Made by a program: the position numbers and the translations under genes
NCBI RefSeq assembly: GCF_018687715.1
Contig: NC_056759.1
Coordinates: 29,305,385 to 29,369,384 of the forward strand
Source: Carya illinoinensis
Taxonomy: Eukaryota > Streptophyta > Magnoliopsida > Fagales > Juglandaceae
Length of the DNA: 64,000 nucleotides
Direction of reading: 5' to 3'
Part shown: positions 37,638-47,516 of the stretch, piece after piece
How positions within the stretch are numbered: position 1 is the first letter of the stretch
How the letters are laid out: every line of letters starts with the position of its first letter
The notes under the pieces: model-generated
What the model was told of the DNA's origin: nothing
Seen by the model: only the letters and a program-made list of their open reading frames with translations
Database searches by the model: none

Positions 37638-39113
37638 ATGGATGTGGAGAAAGTCTTCCACGTGAATGAGGGAATTGGGGTCTTTAGCTATGCCAAAAAC
37701 TCCTCCCTCCAGGTCTTCCCCTCTCTTCCACGTTCATTATTTTAATCTCTACCCCCACTGTCCATCGGTTTCCTTATTTTCTTTTCTTTGAATATAGAAG
37801 AAGACCTCCGATGTGGTGAAGCACATAACCACAGCAACAGTGCAGCAACTTTTTCAAACAACCACTCCAAAGAGAGTAGGCATAGCTGATTTGGGTTGCG
37901 GTTCTGGACCCAACTCCCTAAGCATCATCAGAGACATTGTTGAAACTGTTGAAGGGTCGAGCCGCAACAACTTGAATCCAGCACCCCCTGAGTTTCAAGT
38001 CTACCTTAACGATCTTCCGACAAATGACTTCAACTCAATCTTCAAGGCCTTGCCGGAATTCTATAGGGAGTTTAGAAAAGAGAGAACTGGCTGTGGGAGT
38101 CCTATTTTCATAGGAGCCTATGCTGGCTCCTTTTATGGAAGACTTTTCCCCAACAATTGCTTGCATTTTGTCCATTCATCCTACAGTTTGCACTGGCTCT
38201 CCAGGGTGAGACTACTTGTTTAACATCTATTTTGCTTTTTCCCCCGTTTTATCATGTTTATCAACTAGAAAATTCATGCAGGTTCCCCCAGGTCTTTTCG
38301 ATGAACAGGGCAAGTCAATAAATCAAGGCAATATTTACATATCCAAATCCAGCCCTCCACAGGTGTCTCGGGCATATTTCAAGCAATTTCAGGAGGATTT
38401 CAATGCTTTCCTTTGCTCCCGGTCTGAGGAAGTTGTTGGTGGAGGACGAATGGTGCTGATCCTCCTGGGTAGGGGAGGTCAAGATCATGTTGACAGAGGC
38501 AACTCTTTCTTCTGGGAACTTCTCTCCCGGTCCTTGGCCGAGTTGGTCTCAAAGGTAAAGTCAATTTAATGAAAAATTACGTTCATGAAGATAAAACTCC
38601 TTCATAGACATATATATACAAGTGTGATGATGTTTCGCCTTTTTGGCTCTAAATTTGAAGGGAGAATTTGAGAAGGAGAAGCTTGATTACCATTTACATT
38701 TCTATGCACCATCAAGGGATGAAATAGAAGATGAAGTGAGAAAGGAAGGTTCTTTTGCGGTTGACCGATTTGAGATGTTTGAAATCGAGAGATATGTTAA
38801 TGATGGTCACAGCTATGAAACTGCAATCATGGAGAACAGAGTAGAAGAAGAAATGGTGAAGAAGGAAGGTTCTTTGGGTGTCGACCAAGTTGAGATGTCT
38901 GAAACAGAGATCAGGGAGGACAAGGATTGTCTGAGCTATGGAAGGGATGTGGCCATGACAGTAAGAGCCACCCAAGAATCAATGATTTGCCACCATTTCG
39001 GAGAGAGGATTTTGGACGATCTGTTTGAGATTTACGGAAGAATAGTGGATGAAGAAGTGGCCAAAGAAGAAATCAGGCCCATCACTTTCGCTGTTGTTTT
39101 AAGAAAATTATGA
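37638..39113 (+). CDS. SABATH-B: S-adenosyl-methionine-dependent methyltransferase with a duplicated segment
   Basis: Exons 37638-37712, 37798-38205, 38282-38554 and 38661-39113 give 25+136+91+150 = 402 aa. Introns are 85, 76 and 106 bp, all GT-AG. Exon 1 reads [18 protein letters not shown] and ends with Gln25, as in SABATH-A. The SAM motif [10 protein letters not shown] is at residues 55-64, LNDLP at 94-98, AGSFYGRL at 134-141 and [10 protein letters not shown] at 152-161; [14 protein letters not shown] lies in exon 3. Exons 1 and 2 are the same lengths as in SABATH-A, but sequence divergence puts B in a different subgroup. The GGxGE part of the N-terminal motif is degenerate (EGIGVF). The protein is about 40 residues longer than usual because of a tandem duplication in exon 4. 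The frame is open throughout, so the gene may be active; the substrate is unknown. Confidence 0.9.
38715..38945 (+). repeat. In-frame tandem duplication within SABATH-B exon 4
   Basis: Two copies of a roughly 120-bp unit lie head to tail. The first has [16 protein letters not shown] (from 38743) and the second [16 protein letters not shown] (from 38863), with AAGGAAGGTTCTTT conserved at a 120-bp offset. SABATH-A has a single EEGSFSIDRLEFSEI. The second copy leads into the normal C-terminal part ([17 protein letters not shown]). The two copies have diverged in sequence but both remain open. Confidence 0.9.
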
Positions 39114-39796
39114 TAAGTAATGCGAGCAAATGTCCAATATCCATTCCCAATTTTTAGTAATATTTTTTGCTTTTTAATATCTAAAATATTTTTTAATATT
39201 TTGCAAAATCTGAAAAAATAAAAAAAAAAATAAAAAACTTAAATCCAACTATCCTCAACTCGATCTTATGAATCAAAGTCGAAGTGAGATCGAAAGTTAT
39301 GTAAATTGGAATTGGATTCGAACTCCAATGTCGGAGTTCGGAGTTGGTATAAAATAAATCAACTCCAACTTAATCAATTATCAGCCACACACCTTGGTCG
39401 GTGGGTGATTGAGATTTTTTGAAATTTTATGATCAATTCTTCTTTCTTTTGCAGTTAAAACAGAGACACAATATATAGACCTCAATGCATTAAATATCTT
39501 TCTGGATAATATGGATGTCAATGTAAAGTATGGTGAAGCCCACATGCTGTGCACCTGTCGACCATTATTGTTTTTTATTTTCCAGTTTAAATGCAGACAA
39601 AATGTTCCAGATGCTATGCACGTGTCGACCATTAGTGTTTTAAGTTTCTTTTTTTTTTTTTTTCCATTTTTTGGATTGTCTATATTTTCTTTTTGTTTTT
39701 CTTTTGTAATGTTATACATTTAGGAAACATTAATGATACTGTGAGTTCTATTTACGTAAGTAAAGTCAAAAGTTTATATATATATATATATATATA
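39114..39796. other. SABATH-B 3' flank
   Basis: AT-rich. A short direct duplication (ATGCT.TGCAC.TGTCGACC, near 39544-39563 and 39610-39632) is present. A (TA)n tract precedes the Helitron. No gene is seen. Confidence 0.5.
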
Positions 39797-40677
39797 CTAG
39801 TGGTTGGGCAACGTCCAAGGGACGTTCGTCCAGTGTATAGAAATATTATTTTTATTAAGGAAAAAATTTTGAATAATAATGTAATATTTTAAAAAAATAT
39901 ATATATAAATTCTAACATCAAATAGTAAGATAGACTTAAATCAGTTTTAAAGCATTTAGAATTTATAAAAAAAAAAAAAAAAAATCTTGAAACAAACATA
40001 TGCAACACAGGAGATAAACTGTTAACAGTAAAGAAACGTGCATAGCACGTTTTCTTAATTTAATAAAGCGATTATTTTTAAAAAGTAACATAATTTTTAT
40101 AAAGAAATAAAATACTAAGGTTTTTATAAGATATTATTATTTGATTTTAATGTTTCATAATGAATTTAAATTGATAAATAAATAATATTTTATTAGGATA
40201 ATTGTATTCATAAATGTAGTTGGTAAATATATTTAAACTTAATTATTTTACATTTCTCTTTGTTTATATAAGGAATGAATAAAAATTTTAAATCACATAA
40301 ATAAATTGATATATAAATTATAATTTATATAAAAGATCATATATATATAATAGAATATAGAATATATATTTATATAATTTATATAGATATATATAATAGA
40401 ATATATATATATATATATAGATATCTAATATACCTCATAAATAAATGATCATCAATGCATAGGTTACAGGATTATGCATGCTGCATGAATTTTAATAATT
40501 ATGAATTTATTCATAAGTGATTGGGGAGAGAGAGATTAAAAAATTAAAAACTTTTAAGAAGAGAGAGCCACTTTAATTTATTCATGTAACTAACGGCGTT
40601 AATTTTAACGGTAAAACAACAAAAACCGTTAAATCAATAAAATTCCGTTAGATAGCCACTTTATATATATAAAGAGA
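39797..40677 (-). mobile_element. Non-autonomous Helitron
   Basis: Read on the minus strand, the element starts TCTCTTTATATATATAAAG (5' TC end, at 40677) and ends CTAG (39800-39797). A perfect 7-bp stem hairpin, AACGTCC with a 3-nt loop and GGACGTT, lies at 39826-39810, about 9 bp before CTAG. The flanks are A on the 5' side and T on the 3' side, the Helitron A|T target. There is no target-site duplication and no terminal inverted repeat, as expected. The 881-bp interior is AT-rich without RepHel coding. This fits an element mobilised in trans by a rolling-circle transposase. Confidence 0.75.
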
Positions 40678-40805
40678 TATGCAAACAAATGAGAAGATGT
40701 TTTGTATGTACGAGTAGACTACTCATCCAAGTCGGGATTTTCCGACCGGTTATGTTACGGATGGCAAGAAACCGAATCGACCTACCTAAGCCTACCCAAT
40801 TCGGG

Positions 40806-42339
<1,534 letters not shown>

Positions 42340-42397
42340 ATCTCAAGCAAACTTTTCTATTGGCCGTTCTCAACAAAACTTCATTAGAGGTAGCAAA

Positions 42398-42609
42398 TGT
42401 GACGCCCCCAAATTCCGTTTGGGATCGGACGGACATTTGAAGCGTCGAGACATGCAACACAAGGTTACCTACCCCCGTTCATGACATATAAGATGCAATA
42501 TTCCTAACATGCATCTAATATGTCATAAACGGGGGCAGGTAACCTTGTGTTGCATGTCTCGACGCTTCAAATGTCTGTCTGATCCCAAACGGAATTTGAG
42601 GGCTTCACA
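42398..42609. repeat. Palindromic left terminus of Gypsy-1 (inverted plus direct U5 ends)
   Basis: The left arm, 42398-42518, is the reverse complement of 50179-50299 over its full 121 bp with few mismatches, beginning TGTGACGCCCCC. The right arm, 42518-42609, is a direct copy of the last ~92 bp of the 3' LTR, ending GGCTTCACA next to the primer-binding site. The arms meet at a short TAATAT junction. The single-stranded form could fold into a hairpin with a stem of about 90 bp and a loop of about 30 nt. Confidence 0.9.
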
Positions 42610-42612
42610 GGG

Positions 42613-42624
42613 TGGTATCAGAGC
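42613..42624 (+). promoter_or_regulatory. Primer-binding site of Gypsy-1
   Basis: TGGTATCAGAGC begins three bases after the direct U5 end, matching the 3' end of initiator tRNA-Met. It confirms that 42609 is a genuine LTR end. Confidence 0.8.
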
Positions 42625-42777
42625 AATACGTCTCTGGGCAGTAAATCCACATGTCCTTAGGAAATGCACCAAATATTAGGATTGAAATTTAGTCGTCATT
42701 AGGCTTGAATTTCTTAAAGGTATGAGAGGTATTATATGGTTGTAATACGTATACTCGTGTGTTACAGGAAGGGACAA

Positions 42778-43823
42778 ATGACTCGTGGTAGAATACCTCA
42801 AAACCCTGAAGATGATATCAATCAGGAGAATCATAATTCCCCGATGGATGGAGGATTAGCTGAAGCTGTACGTATGCTGACTGACGTACTTAGACATCAG
42901 CAACAACAACAAGTGAACATACCTAGACCCGAAGTTAGGGGTTGTCCATATGAGAAGTTTATGATTTACCGTTACCCAAATTTTTTTGGTAACGAAGGGC
43001 CACTGAGAACCGAGAAATGGATTATAGATCTCGAGAGAACGTACGAGATTTGTGGATGTCTTGAGGACCAAAAGGTTCTATATGCTGGATACCTATTCCA
43101 AGGAGAAGCTGGAATATGGTGGGATACACGTAGGCAACTTCTAGTTAGGGAACTAGGTAGTATGGTTGCATTGTCTTGGGAGAGGTTCAAGGAAGAGTTT
43201 GACAACAGATTCTTCCCAGACTCTATCAAACAATTGAAAGCCCTGGAATTTGCGTCCTCAACACAAGGTAGTTTGACTGTAGAGCAGTATGCTGCTAAAT
43301 TCATGGCATTGGGAAGGTTTGCACCACACTTGATTTCAACTCAAAAGATGCAGGCACAAAAGTTTCAAGCAAGAATTCTGCCTAGAATCCGAAGTCAAGT
43401 AGCTTGCCTTAGAATAGAAAATTACCAAGAGTTGGTAAATGTAGCGGCGATAGCAGAGGCTTGGCAGAAGGAATTGGCGATCCAGAACATGACCGATCGA
43501 AAGAGGGTCATGCCATTTACTACAAGCAGTAGTGCTGAGAAAAAGAGGCTTTTTTCTAGTCCGGAGAAAGGCAAGGGAATAATGATAGGAGGACAGAAGC
43601 CGTCCTTTTATTCACCATGCCCTGGAGAATGTTACAGGGGATATGGAGTCTGTTACCGATGCGGAAAACCAGGACATATGATTAGAGATTGTCCTAACGC
43701 CAAGCAAGGTAGTGGAGCTGGTGATCGCAAGCCAAGGCCCCACATCCCGGCACGTGTATGCAGTAACACCAGGTGATTTTGATGTTGACGCACCTGAAAC
43801 TGATGAAACTGGCGTCATGACTG
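42778..43823 (+). pseudogene. Gypsy-1 gag (frameshifted near its end)
   Basis: The start at 42778 (MTRGRIPQNPED) lies in a good context after the leader. A retrotransposon gag domain covers about residues 60-230, with WIIDLERTYEICG and ERFKEEFDNRFFP motifs. The CCHC zinc knuckle CYRCGKPGHMIRDC is at about 43652-43693. The frame stops at 43774-43776 because of an apparent single-base loss near 43758. In the shifted frame the conserved VTPGDF segment continues to the intron-like insertion at 43824. Gag packages the element RNA into particles. Confidence 0.85.
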
Positions 43824-43935
43824 GTATTTTTTATTTTATTTTATTTTTCCTTTCCTTTTAGTATTTATGATGTTGCAAGTATTATGAACGTGTTAGAATT
43901 AGTATTAATATTGGTGTATATATATATGTTTTTAG
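43824..43935 (+). other. Intron-like 112-bp insertion between Gypsy-1 gag and protease
   Basis: Starts GTATTTTTTA and ends TGTTTTTAG, with a pyrimidine-rich tract inside. Homology to chromovirus polyproteins stops at ETGVMTG on the left and resumes with an FMFSACALFNSGAS segment on the right. Removing the insertion keeps the frame. An earlier AG at 43860 would give an intron too short for plant splicing. It could instead be an unspliced AT-rich insertion. Confidence 0.55.
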
Positions 43936-46900
43936 GAAGGGTTAATTTGTTTATGTTCTCGGCTTGTGCACTATTCAATTCAGGTGCGTCGTAGTCCTTT
44001 GTGTCTACAGCGTTTGCATGAATTTGTAGTTTGCAGACTGAACTCTTACCACAACGGGTTGTAGTATTAATTCACGATGGGAATACAGTATCTTGTACCC
44101 GTTTAGTTAAGGATTGTCCGTTAGAGCTAGAAGGAAGGACACTAAAGGCTAACTTGTTAGTATTCAGTCAAATGGAATTCGACCTGATTTTGGGGATGGA
44201 CTGGCTGTTCAAGCACTACGCTAAGATAGACTGTTGAAAACGAGAGGTTGTGTTTGAACCTCCAACTAAAGACAGGATGAGTTACGCAGGAACATCAGTT
44301 AAGGCCACCCCACCTTTGATCTCGGCGTTGCAAGCTAGGAAGTGTATCGATGATGGAGCCTCAGCGTTTCTATTGATAACTGTAGAGGAGACAACCAAAA
44401 CTATAGGAATCCAAGGGATACCTGTGGTTGAAGACTTTCCTGAAGTTTTCGTTGATGAGTTACCTGGTTTACCACCGGATAGAGAAGTAGAATTCCAAAT
44501 AGAGTTGGAGCCGGCAACAACTCCGACTCACAAGGCGCCATATCGTATGGCCCCTACCGAATTGAAGGAGCTCAAGCTACAATTGGAGGAACTTTTGGAG
44601 AAGGGTTTTATCCGCCCCAGTTCTTCGCCGTGGGGAGCACCTGTGTTATTCGTGAAGAAAAAAGATGGATCTATGAGGATGTGTATAGACTATAAAGAGT
44701 TGAATAAGGTGACGATTAAGAATAGATACCCATTACCCAGAATCGATGATTTGTTGGATCAATTGCAATGAGCAGTAGTGTTTTCAAAGATTGACCTGAG
44801 ATCCGGATATCATCAGCTAAAAGTCAAGGATCAAGATGTGCTGAAAACTGCCTTTAGGACAAAGTATGGCCACTTCGAGTTTTTGGTGATGCCTTTTGGG
44901 TTAACCAATGCTCCAGCCGCATTCATGGACATGATGAACAAAATATTCAGACCTTATTTGGATAATTTTGTTGTCGTATTTATTGATGACATTTTAATCT
45001 ACTCTAAGAACAAGGAGGAACACAGACATCATCTAAGCATGGCTTTAACTATACTTAAGGATCAGAAACTTTATGTCAAACTTAGTAAGTGTGAATTCTG
45101 GCTGGAAGAAGTAAAATTTCTAGGTCATGTGATCTCTAGTAGAGGAGTAGCAGTAGACCCAAGCAAAATTGAAGCCATAACGAACTGGCAGAGACCGACC
45201 AGTGTGCATGAGATCCGAAGTTTCTTAGGACTGGCTGGTTATTATAGAAGATTTGTGGAAGGATTCTCCCGTTTGTCTGGACCACTCACCGCCCTGACTA
45301 AGAAAAATGTGAAATTTACTTGGAATGATAAGTGCAAAACAAGTTTTCTTGAGTTGAAGAAAAGACTTACCACCGCACCGGTACTTACACTGCCGGAACC
45401 TCTTAAATCTTTTGTGGTATATAGCGATGCATCTAAGGCAGAACTCGGATGTATGCTAATGCAAGAAGGGAAAGTGGTTGCTTATGCTTCACGACAACTG
45501 AAGAATCACGAGCAGAATTATCCTACTCATGATTTGGAATTAGCTGCAGTAGTTTTTGCTCTTAAGATTTGGAGACATTATTTGTATGGCGAGAAGTGTG
45601 AAGTCTTCACGGATCACAAAAGCCTAAAGTACCTGTTTGAGCAGAAGAATCTTAATATGAGGCAAAGAAGATGGCTGGAATTAATCAGCGACTATCAGTG
45701 CGACATCAAGTATCATCCTGGAAAGGCCAACGTGGTAGCTGATGCTTTAAGCCGCAAGAGCAGACAAGAAGCTTCATCAGTTCCTTCATCAAAAGTAAAT
45801 TCCCTCTTATGTAGTATGAGAAAACTGTTGATTAGAAACCGTAGTCAGGAAACCATGTTGACTACAATCCAAGAATTCATTCCATTAGACTGGGAAGAAC
45901 TGAAAGACCGTCAAAAGAAGGATAGTAAACTTGCGAAAGTTGTAAAAAAGATTGAAAAGTCAAAAGGACCAGTGGACTTTAGCCTCAGAGAGGATGGGAC
46001 TCTATATTACAAGGACCAAAGAGTCATTCCAGCAGACGAAAAGTTAAAGGAAAAAGTACTAAAGGAAGCTCATAACACACCTTACACTGCTCATCCTGGT
46101 AGTACAAAAATGTATCAGGATTTGAAACAGTCTTTTTGGTGGGAAGGAATGAAGAAGGACGTAGCAGAGTTTGTGAACAAGTGTTCTGTCTGTATATTAG
46201 TAAAAGCAGAGCACCAAAAGCCAGCCGATAAATTGCAGTCATTGCCAATCCCAGAATGGAAATGAGAGGATATTTCCATGGATTTTATAGTAGACTTTCC
46301 AAGGACCTCAGCCGGAAATAATACTATTTGGGTAATAGTTGATCGCCTGACAACAAGTGCTCACTTCATACCCATCAAGAATACAGATTCTCTAGAAAGA
46401 TTGACGAGAATTTATATAGCAGAAATTGTCAGATTACATGGAGTGCCTAAGACGGTCGTATCAAATAGAGACTCTCGTTTTACGTCACACTTCTGAAAAA
46501 GTTTACAAGAATTGATGGGCTCTAGTCTGAGGTTTAGTAGTGCATACCACCCACAAACAGATGGACAGACAGAAATGACGATTCAAAATTTGGAAGATAT
46601 GTTAAGGGCCTGTATTTTGGATTACGAAGGGAGTTGGGAGAAACAATTACCTTTGGTAGAATTTGCTTATAACAATAGTTTCCAGGCCACTATTCAAATG
46701 GCACCATATGAAGTCTTGTATGGTAGAAAGTGTAGATCACCTCTGTATCGGAATAAAGTAGGGGAAAGCAAAGTAGTTGGACCAGAAGTCTTACAAGAGA
46801 TAAAGGACCAAGTACACTTGATTAAAAAAAGAATGAAAACAGCACAGAGTCGACAGAAGGGCTACGCTGATAATTGAAGGAGGAGCATAGATTTTAAAGT

Positions 46901-47324
46901 TGGAGATTGGGTCTATGTGAAGGTATCTCCTATGAGAGGAGTAAGTCGTTTCGGAGTGAAAAACAAGTTAAGTCCGAGATATGTGGGACCCTTTGAGATA
47001 GTGGAGAAAGTGGGAGTAGTAGCATATCGTTTGGAATTGCCAACTGAGTTCCATGGAATTCATAATATTTTCCACGTGTCTTCTTTGAAAAAGAGTTTTG
47101 GGAATCAGACACCAATGATAGTGGATCCCGATAGCATACCTTTACAATCCAACTTGACCTATGAAGAGAAGCCAATGCAAATTCTTGACTGGAAAGATAA
47201 AGAGTTGCGGAACCGTAAGATCCCATTGGTCAAAGTACTTTGGCAAAATCATAATATTCAAGAGGCGACTTGGGAAAAGGAAGTTGATATGCGAGCTAAG
47301 TACCCCCAGTTATTTGACATCTAA
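43936..47324 (+). pseudogene. Gypsy-1 pol: protease, RT, RNase H, integrase, chromodomain
   Basis: In order: a protease remnant FNSGAS (catalytic Asp changed to Asn) near 43975-43995; reverse transcriptase from about 44400 with [25 protein letters not shown] and catalytic FIDD near 44985; RNase H with [13 protein letters not shown] near 45415; the H2C2 integrase zinc domain near 46080-46215; the integrase core from 46278 with AYHPQTDGQTE; and a chromodomain-like end (LVKVLWQNHNIQEATWE) stopping at 47324. In-frame stops lie at 44235-44237, about 44769-44771, 46263-46265, 46494-46496 and 46875-46877. Several (TGG or CGA to TGA) fit deamination of methylated cytosine. Confidence 0.9.
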
Positions 47325-47516
47325 ATTCAGTCTTGCAGAGTTGTTTTGGGCTTTTGCTTAATTGATACTTTGTGGTTCACTTGTACGGGACTGACAATAT
47401 CAGATTTTGTACTTCTTTGTTCGAATATCAATAAAGTATATGTGTTTCCTTAACTTTTGAATTGTTACTTATGTCGATTTCGAGGACGAAATTTTTTTTT
47501 TTTTTTTAGGGGAGGT
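47325..47516 (+). other. Gypsy-1 3' untranslated segment and polypurine tract
   Basis: A T-rich run is followed by AGGGGAGGT immediately before the 3' LTR start TGTAACAGCC. GTCGATTTCGAGGACGAAAT upstream is the kind of conserved segment often seen before the 3' LTR in Tekay/Del elements. Confidence 0.7.

Noticed and set aside
37425..37661. Minus-strand open frame upstream of SABATH-B
   Set aside because: It overlaps SABATH-B exon 1 in antisense and has no recognisable motif; exon 1 on the plus strand has a clear family match and splice donor.
42398..42609. Interpretation of the left end of Gypsy-1 as an ordinary short LTR
   Set aside because: The right LTR is 2,783 bp, starts TGTAACAGCC after a polypurine tract, and contains no TGTGACGCCCC start, so a 212-bp LTR does not match it.
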